A stretch of 64,000 nucleotides of DNA, from NCBI GenBank assembly GCA_016801845.1, contig CM028908.1:17766047-17830046 (forward strand). Reading direction: 5' to 3'. The DNA is from Polydactylus sextarius. Lineage: Eukaryota; Chordata; Actinopteri; Polynemidae. The position numbers were made by a program, and so were the translations under genes. Positions 41,101-46,787 of the stretch are shown piece by piece. The notes beneath the pieces are model-generated. The model was not told the DNA's origin, ran no database searches, and was given only the letters and a program-made list of their open reading frames with translations. Position 1 is the stretch's first letter. Each line of letters opens with the position of its first letter.

Positions 41101-43641
41101 GAAGGAGAAGGGTGTTCGTGTTGGAGAGAGGGAGGACTCACTTCCTCCAGAGTACAGGTTTAATAAGGAAGAGCTTGAGAAACTGCCCGCTCCTAAACCT
41201 GAGGTGAGACTCTCACAAATTTACTCTAATGTTCTTAAAGAGAAATGTGAAATAAGCACAATTATCAATACCGATTTCACTCTGTCCTCCTGCAGCCCAC
41301 CATGGGCACCAGTGACGCTCTGGACATTTTGTCTGGAGACTTCATGACCTCCTCTGCAGCTCCTGCAGTCAAAGCTCCTGTTGTCACCCCCTCAGCTCCT
41401 CCTGCACAGGTACACTTTGGATCTGTGGAAGCAATAACAATGTAATAACAACTGTTTACAAATGTTTTATACATTTCCTTCACTCTCTCTCTCAGTCCTC
41501 TGCAGACTTTGCTCTGGACGCCCTGGCCGGAGACTTTGTTGCCTCCAGCGCTGCTCCAACAGTGAAGTCTGCCGCTCGTGTTCCCACAGCAACCGATCCG
41601 GAGGTAAATACACAACCTCAACTCTTTATTTTAACTACATAGACTCTCTAAAATTCCTCACTTACATCAAAGTCTCTGTGTGTTTGTTAACACAGCTGGC
41701 AGGAGGAGCAGACAACGCCCTGGATGCTCTGTCAGACACCCTGAAGGATATCACACCCGTTCCTGTGACTGTTCCTGAAGTTCCCACTAAAGACATTGTC
41801 AAGGTAGTCAAAACGGGAGAAAATACTCTTAGGAAAATAAATAAACATCCACAGAAAAATAAAGTCCAGTCACTTCAGCTGTCCTGATTTGTTTGTTTGT
41901 TGCAGGAGAAAAAGGTTGTTGAGGAGAGGCTGATTAAGATGGGAGAGAGAGACGACACACTGCCACCAGAGTATCAGCCCACTGAGGAAGATCTTAAGGT
42001 AAACTGTCCTTTGCATTAAATATGTTTATTTCAGTGTATGCCATATGTAGGTTATTATTTTTTACTCTTTCTAATGTACATTATTTTCGTTTAAAAAAGA
42101 AAATGGCAGAGGCAAAAGCACAGGCAGCTGCAGCACCCAAGGAAGTAAGTTTTCCACAGAATTCAAAAATAATAGAGTGATAAAAACGATAGTGTGCAGA
42201 TAGAGTTTAATTTCCTGTCTTCTTCTTCTTCTCCTTCCCGGTAGAAAACCATGGATGATAAAACAGCCTTGGACCTGCTGTCCAGTGATTTCTCTGCAGC
42301 CCCGGTGCCTCCTGCACCCGTCACCTCATCTGCAGCCACAACAAAGCTGGAACCTCCCGTGTTGGACTCAGAGCCCCTGAAGGTAGCAAAGAAACAACAC
42401 TTCAAAAATACCTTTACACCTTGTCCTGATATGTTACATGTGAGATTTTGACATGACTGCATTCCATTCAACAGAGGCAGATGCAGGGTTTACTGATGTT
42501 ATGCAAACTGGTTTAATGAAACCAGACCTTTGTTCATACTATTACTTCCATCTGTGTAAATATGTTGCTACCGTCCACAACAACGCCTCAGTTTAAGAGA
42601 TGAATCGTTGAGAAAAATAACAACTTAAACTTGCCAGTAGAACATTTGTTTTTACAATGATGTTTCTAAAATGCATGAGTTAAAACTTATTACTCTGTTT
42701 TTCTGTATTAGCCGATGCCTGGCACCGTTCTGGACTCCCTGTCTGGCACCCTGCTCCCAGACGCCATAGAGGCCAAATCTAAAACAGACAAATCAAAGGT
42801 AAAAAAAGGAAAAAAAAAAAGAATCACTCTTTCACTTCTCTGAATTCTCTGAAACTATCTGAATTACATTAAAGACACCCTCACTGAGTGGTTACCGTCT
42901 ATTTTGAATTATACAACACACACTGACCCTGAAATTTTACAAATTGATTTATTAGCTTCAAACTGATATCATTTATTTTTTTATTCTCCATTTTTGTTTT
43001 ATAATTTCGGAAGATTGAGCTTTTTATTTCATCTAAAAATTCCACTTTAGAAGCGTCTCTGTCTTTGCAGAGCCTGATATCTACTGATCAAAGTGACAGT
43101 TTTGAGTCAAACACAGTGTGGCGTCATTGTAATGTGGCGCCCTCTATAGGCTGTTTACTAGCGTGTGTCTGTGGTCGCCGCGTCATGGAGCAACGTGGAG
43201 GTTTTTAAACCTAACCAAGGTGTCAACTTTGTTACAGGGCAAGAGCAAGTCAAAGTCAAAGTCAAAAGTAAGCACATTGCTCGCTGCTTTAAGACACAAA
43301 TTAAGCTAAATGCACCACGATGGACAAAATGAATCTCCAAAATGAAAATCACAAAGGATCAAAAGAGCTGATCTCTTCCTGCTGCCTGCACACAGCTGCA
43401 TGTAGTGCTCTCTCTTCGCTCTGCTTCGCCCTCAAATGATTATTTTGAATATGGATAATTATTGCGTGTAGAGGCGTTATTCATTCTTTCCCTTTTTATG
43501 TATATGTACATTTTTTTTCAACGTAACCTTGTGTTCCAGAAACATCGTGCAGAGGAGCCCTCGTCTGCCTCCGACCAGCTACCGACTAAACTAAGCTCAG
43601 ACGTCGTGCCAACATCTACAAAACGGGGAGGCAAGAGCTAG
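10662..43641 (+). CDS. cast: Calpastatin, expanded six-unit form (whole gene)
   Basis: Calpastatin is the intrinsically disordered cytosolic inhibitor of calcium-dependent calpains. Each unit has subdomain A (binds the large-subunit EF-hand domain), B (occupies the active-site cleft, consensus GxxxxTIPPxYR) and C (binds the small subunit). I trace 42 coding exons. Two 5' starts (10662 plus 15817; or 17725) lead to a common body from 29852 to the TAG at 43641. The body codes for about 1,183 residues if the frameshifted exon 39349-39416 is skipped, about 1,208 with the 17725 exon. Human calpastatin is about 700. Six A-B-C units are seen: A at 34054, 37252, 38388, 39535, 40888 and 41696; B follows each as GER(D/E)D(S/T)LPPxY. 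All internal exons are phase 0-0. Exons were placed by eye. Confidence 0.93.
11143..11173. repeat. (GT)n microsatellite
   Basis: A pure GT run of about 31 bp in the first cast intron. Confidence 0.95.
12469..12481 (+). promoter_or_regulatory. ISRE/IRF-like site
   Basis: GAAACTGAAAGTG fits the GAAANNGAAA interferon-stimulated response element core. It sits inside 10-bp inverted arms (GTTTTACACT at 12440-12449 and AGTGTAAAAC at 12478-12487). Motif match only. Confidence 0.35.
14400..14569 (-). mobile_element. tRNA-derived SINE
   Basis: On the minus strand the head has an A-box-like TGGCTGAGTGGTTA and a B-box-like GGTCTGAATCC, followed by CAACATGTCGCTCCCCTTT, a body typical of fish tRNA-SINEs. 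It is a retroposed pseudo-tRNA, not a tRNA gene: the arms do not form a clean cloverleaf. Confidence 0.7.
14630..14825 (+). mobile_element. Diverged V-SINE/HE1-like fragment
   Basis: It carries the same core as the better copy at 52424: CTCTGGTTTCCTCCTGCAGT, CCAAAGAC and GTAGGTGTGAATGTGAGTGT. It is heavily mutated and lacks a clear tRNA head. Confidence 0.65.
15817..16056 (+). CDS. cast: cast exon with nuclear-localisation-like cluster (long N-terminal isoform)
   Basis: This 240-bp phase 0-0 exon is bounded by TTCCCAG| and |GTAAGT. It encodes AAISSSPHVAEKV and a basic stretch, GKRKRASLSEEAKKAKMERD, which resembles a bipartite nuclear localisation signal. The rest is acidic and polar, as expected for disordered calpastatin N-termini. 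It probably joins 10715 to 29852. No homolog of this exon was recognised by eye. Confidence 0.65.
16168..16182 (+). promoter_or_regulatory. CTCF-like motif, forward
   Basis: ACACCAGGGGGCGAA matches the CTCF core in the same orientation as the site at 10082. Confidence 0.4.
17351..17388. repeat. (TG)n-(GA)n microsatellite
   Basis: A TG run is followed by a GA run in the presumed upstream region of the alternative cast exon. Confidence 0.9.
17725..17799 (+). CDS. cast: cast alternative first exon with N-myristoylation signal
   Basis: ATG in a strong context (A at -3, G at +4) opens a 25-codon exon ending CAG|GTGTGT. It encodes MGQILTWIRGPRDTAALQDV and VAVEEQ in frame. After Met removal, Gly2 with Thr6 fits the N-myristoylation consensus, which would target this isoform to membranes. 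Phase 0 fits the exon at 29852. Membership in cast is inferred from position and frame. Confidence 0.7.
21958..22060 (-). mobile_element. 3' end of a non-LTR retrotransposon with (TTCTA)n tail
   Basis: On the minus strand a conserved block ends in AATGACAATAAAGGCTT, followed by repeated ATTCT units. Such 3' ends are frequent in fish. A second relative is at 47221. Family (L2/CR1-like) uncertain. Confidence 0.55.
23319..23360 (+). promoter_or_regulatory. Candidate internal promoter (GC box plus CCAAT box)
   Basis: GTGGGCGGGCC, an Sp1/KLF-type GC box, is followed about 20 bp later by CCAATCAG. The spacing is promoter-like. Calpastatin genes are known to use several alternative promoters. No first exon with a good ATG and donor was found just downstream. 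Confidence 0.35.
25656..25791. mobile_element. MITE, about 136 bp, with 20-bp terminal inverted repeats
   Basis: The left end GACAAAATAACAGGAACACC pairs with the right end, whose reverse complement is GACAAAGTAACAGGAATGCC. Internal sequence is non-coding. Confidence 0.7.
29852..29920 (+). CDS. cast: cast exon, first common exon
   Basis: Bounded by TTTGCAG| and |GTATCA. It encodes SQPGQATPKPAAQVSPVK and PAQFE. The SQPGQ start resembles the N-terminus of the long mammalian calpastatin form (L domain region). Confidence 0.82.
29921..31396 (+). other. cast: cast intron with TATA-like element
   Basis: No exon seen. A TATATAAG box lies at 30931-30938, about 465 bp ahead of the next exon, which has an internal in-frame ATG. 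Confidence 0.45.
31397..31540 (+). CDS. cast: cast exon, Gly/Ala/Thr-rich L domain with internal Met
   Basis: Bounded by TTACAG| and |GTAGAC, 144 bp. It encodes KASSGSAMATKPGVGSTATG and a GG/TT-rich run ending KEASKAKPE. The acceptor has a weak pyrimidine tract. The internal ATG could serve a shorter isoform, comparable to the internal start used in mammals. The minus-strand open frame over it is a shadow. Confidence 0.75.
31919..32029 (+). CDS. cast: cast exon, L domain
   Basis: Bounded by TTTGTAG| and |GTAATG, 111 bp. It holds a short internal duplication (GATVIDMSS then GATLVDMTS), ending GGPKVMPK. Confidence 0.82.
32594..32681. repeat. Short inverted-repeat element in a cast intron
   Basis: GGTCTATGGTCAGATC pairs, 14 of 16 positions, with GATCTGACCAGTGACC about 65 bp away. 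Possibly a tiny MITE or stem-loop. Confidence 0.4.
32799..32918 (+). CDS. cast: cast exon, Ala/Thr-rich L domain
   Basis: Bounded by TTATAG| and |GTAGAC, 120 bp. It encodes TAPTSQVKAKATVPSPATG and an Ala/Thr-rich run ending TKTKDTAK. Low complexity and basic, as expected for the L domain. Confidence 0.82.
32919..33924 (+). other. cast: cast intron
   Basis: About 1 kb without recognisable exons or repeats. Open frames here on both strands are short and have no calpastatin-like features. Confidence 0.6.
33925..33969 (+). CDS. cast: cast exon, short linker
   Basis: Bounded by TCTGCAG| and |GTAAAA, 45 bp, encoding VQVEVPSTAAKGAKE. A second possible acceptor six bases downstream (GTGCAG|GTG) would shorten it by two codons. 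Confidence 0.75.
34054..34155 (+). CDS. cast: cast unit 1, subdomain A
   Basis: 102 bp. It encodes DPLDALASILPSADP followed by PVFTGPKVKE, which parallels the DDLIDTLGG...YTGPEV segment of mammalian domain 1. This is the most mammal-like A subdomain in the array. Confidence 0.88.
34266..34346 (+). CDS. cast: cast unit 1, subdomain B (calpain active-site inhibitor)
   Basis: 81 bp, encoding CGERDDTLPPGYRFEDM. It matches the B consensus with Leu for Ile and Gly before Tyr. Donor GTCAGT. Confidence 0.88.
34595..34633 (+). CDS. cast: cast unit 1 linker exon
   Basis: 39 bp between CTCTAG| and |GTAAGT, encoding PPVPADVKPKDVP. Very short but with good splice sites and phase 0. Confidence 0.72.
34634..35502 (+). 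other. cast: cast intron with reverse CTCF-like motif
   Basis: About 870 bp without exons. It contains a CTCF-like site at 35357-35369. Confidence 0.5.
35357..35369 (-). promoter_or_regulatory. CTCF-like motif, reverse
   Basis: On the minus strand the site reads CCACTAGAGGGCA, a close match to CCASYAGRGGGCRS, opposite in orientation to the 10082 and 16168 sites. Confidence 0.45.
35503..35580 (+). CDS. cast: cast unit 1, subdomain C
   Basis: 78 bp, encoding DEALDSLSAGFMTSTVPAAS. It matches the DDAIDALSSDF type C motif, with Gly instead of Asp before Phe. Confidence 0.87.
36210..36281 (+). CDS. cast: cast linker exon
   Basis: 72 bp between ATGTAG| and |GTAAAG, encoding KTDHVKSVTASSAGPTNF and PPPVK. 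Confidence 0.78.
36394..36522 (+). CDS. cast: cast linker exon with DFSLEAGL motif
   Basis: 129 bp. A Pro/Val-rich start (KVSTPVPVAPVVVSPAPPAD) leads to SDDFSLEAGLPAPVT. The DFSLEAGL motif recurs in three later exons. Confidence 0.83.
36904..37002 (+). CDS. cast: cast linker exon with DFSLAAGL motif
   Basis: 99 bp, encoding KVVPPADKKAKMDDFSLAAG followed by a Lys-rich end (KVDKKPKAPE). Related to the 36394 exon. Confidence 0.84.
37252..37356 (+). CDS. cast: cast unit 2, subdomain A
   Basis: 105 bp, encoding GGSMSLDALSALGDMLPENV then PKPESPKLRPEDIVS. Same protein sequence as the exon at 38388 and nearly the same as those at 39535 and 40888. Confidence 0.9.
37503..37619 (+). CDS. cast: cast unit 2, subdomain B
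   Basis: 117 bp, encoding GVRVGERDDSLPPEYRFNKE then ELEKLPAPKPE. B consensus with Ser-Leu for Thr-Ile. Confidence 0.9.
37731..37844 (+). CDS. cast: cast unit 2, subdomain C
   Basis: 114 bp, encoding PTMGTSDALDILSGDFMTSS and a Pro/Val-rich tail ending PSAPPAQ. Confidence 0.9.
37944..38024 (+). CDS. cast: cast unit 2 linker, DFSLEAGL
   Basis: 81 bp, encoding KAPQVAVCPAPPADFSLEAG then LSASTAK. Duplicated at 39044. Confidence 0.86.
38132..38200 (+). CDS. cast: cast unit 2 linker, Lys-rich (intact copy)
   Basis: 69 bp, encoding KVESSALPPADKKTPATKTK then TDQ. This is the intact partner of the frameshifted exon at 39349. Confidence 0.85.
38388..38492 (+). CDS. cast: cast unit 3, subdomain A
   Basis: 105 bp, same protein as the exon at 37252, with a few silent changes. 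Confidence 0.9.
38596..38712 (+). CDS. cast: cast unit 3, subdomain B
   Basis: 117 bp, ENKAKKEKGVRVGEREDSLP then PEYRFNKEELEKL. Differs from unit 2 by a few residues, for example GERED for GERDD. Confidence 0.9.
38814..38927 (+). CDS. cast: cast unit 3, subdomain C
   Basis: 114 bp, PTMGTADALDILSGDFMTSS. Near-identical to units 2, 4 and 5. Confidence 0.9.
39044..39124 (+). CDS. cast: cast unit 3 linker, DFSLEAGL
   Basis: 81 bp, same protein as the exon at 37944. Confidence 0.86.
39349..39416 (+). pseudogene. cast: cast unit 3 linker exon with one-base deletion
   Basis: 68 bp, bounded by TTGTAG| and |GTGAGA. It is homologous to the 69-bp exon at 38132, but a C run is shorter: after CTT the intact copy has CCCCCCGCTGAT and this one CCCCCACTGAT. 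If spliced in, the downstream frame is lost and stops in the following exons or introns. If skipped, all flanking exons stay in frame because they are phase 0-0. Either a decayed exon, an allele or a sequencing error. Confidence 0.75.
39535..39636 (+). CDS. cast: cast unit 4, subdomain A
   Basis: 102 bp. The start is VDMSLDALSALG instead of GGSMSLDALSALG, one codon shorter at the 5' edge. Shares this form with unit 5. Confidence 0.9.
39728..39844 (+). CDS. cast: cast unit 4, subdomain B
   Basis: 117 bp, EEKTKKEKGVRVGEREDSLP then PEYRFNKEELEKL. Confidence 0.9.
39937..40050 (+). CDS. cast: cast unit 4, subdomain C
   Basis: 114 bp, PTMGTTDALDILSGDFMTSS. Confidence 0.9.
40051..40409 (+). other. 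cast: cast intron inside unit 4
   Basis: The intron starts like that of unit 3 (GTACACACTGTGGATCTGT) and then diverges. AT-rich, without exon. Confidence 0.6.
40410..40523 (+). CDS. cast: cast unit 4 extra C-like exon
   Basis: 114 bp between TTCTAG| and |GTAAAG. It encodes TKVEDLSALDVLSGDFVAAS, a second C-type motif within one unit, then a Pro/Thr-rich tail. Confidence 0.86.
40673..40741 (+). CDS. cast: cast unit 4 linker exon (diverged)
   Basis: 69 bp, KTVCPLEQPNTIDVMSIPPQ then QGK. Same length and place in the unit as the 38132 linker but very different in sequence. The donor AAAA|GTAAAA is weak. Confidence 0.65.
40888..40989 (+). CDS. cast: cast unit 5, subdomain A
   Basis: 102 bp, VDMSLDALSALGDMLPENVP then KPESPKLRPEDIVS. 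Same protein as unit 4. Confidence 0.9.
41087..41203 (+). CDS. cast: cast unit 5, subdomain B
   Basis: 117 bp, EGKAKKEKGVRVGEREDSLP then PEYRFNKEELEKL. Confidence 0.9.
41296..41409 (+). CDS. cast: cast unit 5, subdomain C
   Basis: 114 bp, PTMGTSDALDILSGDFMTSS, then AAPAVKAPVV. Confidence 0.9.
41496..41603 (+). CDS. cast: cast unit 5 extra C-like exon
   Basis: 108 bp, SSADFALDALAGDFVASSAA then PTVKSAARVP. It pairs with the extra C-like exon of unit 4 at 40410. Confidence 0.87.
41696..41803 (+). CDS. cast: cast unit 6, subdomain A
   Basis: 108 bp, LAGGADNALDALSDTLKDIT then a Pro/Val linker. Diverged from units 2-5 and closer to the mammalian DALDKLSDSLG form. Confidence 0.9.
41906..41998 (+). 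CDS. cast: cast unit 6, subdomain B
   Basis: 93 bp, MGERDDTLPPEYQPTEEDLK. Gln replaces the usual Arg after Tyr in the B core. Confidence 0.9.
42100..42144 (+). CDS. cast: cast unit 6 linker exon
   Basis: 45 bp, KMAEAKAQAAAAPKE. The acceptor is A-rich (TTTAAAAAAG|), so the boundary is tentative; the donor GTAAGT is strong. Confidence 0.72.
42245..42382 (+). CDS. cast: cast unit 6, subdomain C
   Basis: 138 bp, KTMDDKTALDLLSSDFSAAP and a long Pro/Thr-rich tail ending DSEPLK. ALDLLSSDF is close to the mammalian C motif. Confidence 0.9.
42383..42711 (+). other. cast: cast intron
   Basis: 330 bp, no exon or repeat seen. Confidence 0.6.
42712..42798 (+). CDS. cast: cast C-terminal exon with orphan A-like motif
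   Basis: 87 bp, PMPGTVLDSLSGTLLPDAIE then AKSKTDKSK. VLDSLSGTL resembles an A subdomain but no B or C follows. Confidence 0.85.
42799..43237 (+). other. cast: cast intron with reverse CTCF-like motif
   Basis: It holds the CTCF-like site at 43134-43150; otherwise unique sequence. Confidence 0.5.
43134..43150 (-). promoter_or_regulatory. CTCF-like motif, reverse
   Basis: On the minus strand it reads CCTATAGAGGGCGCCAC, with the AGAGGGCGCC core. It faces the forward sites at 10082 and 16168. Confidence 0.45.
43238..43267 (+). CDS. cast: cast basic Lys/Ser micro-exon
   Basis: 30 bp, GKSKSKSKSK, between GTTACAG| and |GTAAGC. Made of a TCAAAG repeat. Confidence 0.78.
43540..43641 (+). CDS. cast: cast last coding exon and stop
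   Basis: 102 bp including TAG. KHRAEEPSSASDQLPTKLSS then DVVPTSTKRGGKS, a basic polar tail like other calpastatin C-termini. Confidence 0.85.
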   Translation, partial: KHRAEEPSSASDQLPTKLSSDVVPTSTKRGGKS

Positions 43642-44925
43642 ATCACTTGGTGAGGTTTGCTCTCTTTTTTTTTCTCTGCTTTTATTTGATAAAAGTTGTA
43701 ACGCGATGAGGATCGATGTCCACGCGTTTCCACCAATGGCTGAACGTGTCACGTGTCGTTGCAGGTTTGTCGGTGAAATTTCTTCTCAAGGCCACAGCGA
43801 GGGAGCTGCTCTCTGGATAATAATTCTATTTTTCTAAATCGTCAAGAATGTATACTGGATGAAAGACAAACCTAGATGTGCCCACACACACACACACATA
43901 CATACATACACAAACACACATACCCACACATATATGTGTGTGTGTGTTTTTGTGCAGCACCTTTCTTGCTCAGTTTCACATGAATTAGAGGATGAGGAGC
44001 TTTTGCTTTCTGACTTTGGAGAAAATGAAAAGAAGACTTTTTTAAAATGAAAAAAAAATAAACAAGATGGATGTATAGAACAAGTGATGAACAAGGGAAA
44101 CTGGGGGGGCCTTTGTTCTGTTGGTTGCTGTTTTGAATGTGTTAAGGGAAGGAAGGCGCTGCATGTACATCTGAGCTGACAGTTTCTGTTTTTTTTTTTT
44201 GTTTTGTTTTTTTTTTTTTTTACCAATGATACACTAATATAACACACATGCTGGTTATATAAACCCTGTGGTGTTGTGACATTGGTTGGAGTGGTGGCGA
44301 CTGTTAGCTTTGAATGGAACCAGTATGGAGCGAGTATATAGTTGTATCGGGATGTTTGTGCAATCTTGATGTACACAGAAAAAAGAAAAAGCCAAGTTTT
44401 CTATCACGATGTGGTCAGACACCATCAAGACACTAGTGTACAGCTTAGTTTGCTTCTATTTTTGGCCAGCACATGGTTTACACTATGAAATATGTGGAGT
44501 ATTTCCAGGAGATGTTCTGCTTAATTCTGTATCCGAGAGCTTCTTGCAAATGCCTTTTACTTTCTGTAGAGAAATATCTGTCACTCACAGGGTTTTTTTT
44601 TTGTTTTGTTTTGTTTTTAAATATGTTTGGCCTTGTAAAAAAAAAAAAAAAAAGGATTACTGGTGTCCAGAAGTGCACTTATGAACCGAGGTGGTTAAAC
44701 TGCTATTTTATATACTGTAAAAAAAAAAAAAAAAAAAAAGAAGACAACACTGTATAATTTACAAAGGGCTTTCATCTGTAAAGTCAAGTCACTATAAATT
44801 GCCCAAGGTTATTTGTTTTTTTGTTTGTTTTTTCCTTCCTGTCATAGGTTTTGTGTGGGTGTGAGTCAAAGGATGTGAGAGATATTTTAGATGTGGGAAT
44901 ACTAATAAAATAAAATAAATGTAAA
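43642..44925 (+). other. cast: cast 3' UTR
   Basis: Long A/T-rich 3' UTR with (CA)n, (TG)n and several poly-A/T runs. AATAAA occurs at about 44057 (early) and in a cluster at 44904-44920 (ACTAATAAAATAAAATAAAT), which is the likely main polyadenylation signal. A further AU-rich stretch may be regulatory. Confidence 0.6.
44904..44920 (+). terminator. Clustered polyadenylation signals of cast
   Basis: Three overlapping AATAAA-type hexamers in tandem before a G/T-rich stretch. Confidence 0.6.
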
Positions 44926-45583
44926 AATTAGAATGCTGGAGTTGTTATATGAGAGTCTGGTTCTGGTTCTGGTTTTATTCAAACCAGAACCAGAATTTTT
45001 AAAGAAGTTAACATGAACTGCCTCAGAAAGGAAATACAACAGGGACAAACGATCAAATCGGTGATGTGTTTTCTTACAGGTGCAAGATAAATGTGTTGTA
45101 TTAAACTGAAAGGGAACAGTATTTTTTCTCTACAACAGACTTAGCGGTTTTTCACTCTGCATATAGTTGTAACAGCCCACTTCCTTTAGACTCGAGGGGG
45201 CTTGCAGCGAAACAAATGTCTTACGCTCAAACTTTATTTAATTTTTTGTGTGTGTGCCGAGACCCTGAATGACTGATTGGGATGCAAATGAGTGGATTTG
45301 ATGTGTAAAAAAAAAACAAAAAAACAACAGCAAATAAATAAAATAAGAAACAAAAATAAAGACACATACAATTTATTGCAGCCGAGAAAGAATATTTGTC
45401 TGAGTCATATTACATTTTATTATTTTATTTTATTTTATTTTACAGAATAAGACAACGGGATCATTCTAAAATACTGCACATCCATTGAAAAAACAAACAA
45501 AAAAAATCATTTTTTAGAAATAAAACACATTTAACTATTTTTTTTTAAATGGGAGTAAAATGTTTTTCAACATTTCAATTTCA

Positions 45584-45585
<2 letters not shown>

Positions 45586-45626
<41 letters not shown>
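45586..45626. repeat. (TA)n microsatellite
   Basis: Pure TA run. Confidence 0.95.
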
Positions 45627-45631
<5 letters not shown>

Positions 45632-46447
45632 CTTAACTGTAAATTTAAATTTAAAGGATTCTTTGAATTTTTGCTTTTTATCACAAAAATAAAGGACAGA
45701 AAAGTAAATGAGGTCTAAAATTATTCTAGGGAGAAAAAAAAATCAACTTTTAAAAATAGAAATTGTAAATATAACTATCTGAAATCTATAGAAAAGCAAA
45801 ATGAATTATATACATATAAGTTTAATAAAATTTAAAACAAATTTAAAACAGTTTGGTTTTTATTCCTGGTGTTTTTTCATCACTGTTCATGGGAAGTAGA
45901 CAAATATTTTATATCGTTATTTCATTAGGATTTTAGTCTGAGTGTGAAGAAGAAGCACCGTCGTACTGTCAAACTACAATTCACTTAACATTGACGATGA
46001 ATATCGTTAGTTTATGAGTGACTAAACACTTAAACCACTAAAAACGCCTTTGTGTGAGAACGAGAAATTAAACTTGAACCTTGAATTCATCAGTGAAGCA
46101 CAAGTGCGACAAAGTTAAATCTGCAGCAATAAAGCAACCCTGTAAAAAAAAAAAAATATCTGCGTAATTGTAACATTTAGACTAAATGTGTGTGTTGGGT
46201 ATCATTTGTTTTCCAGGAGCCATCGGTCGCGGCCTACACAAGAGGAACAAAAACAACAATACACAGGTTATTGTAGTGACTCACTTCTGTGAAGACAAAG
46301 AAATTAAAATGTAAACAGGACTGTAACTATGTCTGATGTCTATTATGTACAAAACTGACTGTTTATGACACAACAAAATTTTCAACAAATATAGAAAATT
46401 CAGTTTCTCAGTAGCAATATTTCTCAGTAGCAATATTTTATATTATA

Positions 46448-46547
<100 letters not shown>

Positions 46548-46651
46548 AAAGATCTAAAGTGATTATTTGGTTATAACTACAGAAAAAAATTATTTTTGAC
46601 AATTATTGGTCAATTGCTCAAGAATGAAAGAACTGTCTGATTTAATTGAAG

Positions 46652-46656
<5 letters not shown>

Positions 46657-46684
<28 letters not shown>
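46657..46684. repeat. (TA)n microsatellite
   Basis: TA run immediately downstream of the cd8b stop, within its probable 3' UTR. Confidence 0.93.
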
Positions 46685-46690
<6 letters not shown>

Positions 46691-46743
46691 AGCTCTGGCT
46701 AAGTAAAAAGATAAGATAAAAAAAAGATTGAAAAAAAGTCCAC

Positions 46744-46787
46744 CTACTTTCTTTTGTGATGGTGTGGGCACCTCCGTGTCCTTATCC
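46744..46787 (-). CDS. cd8b: cd8b exon 5, cytoplasmic tail
   Basis: RIRTRRCPHHHKRK and stop. Acceptor GCTACAG|. Basic tail with a CPHHH cluster able to coordinate zinc. Confidence 0.8.
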
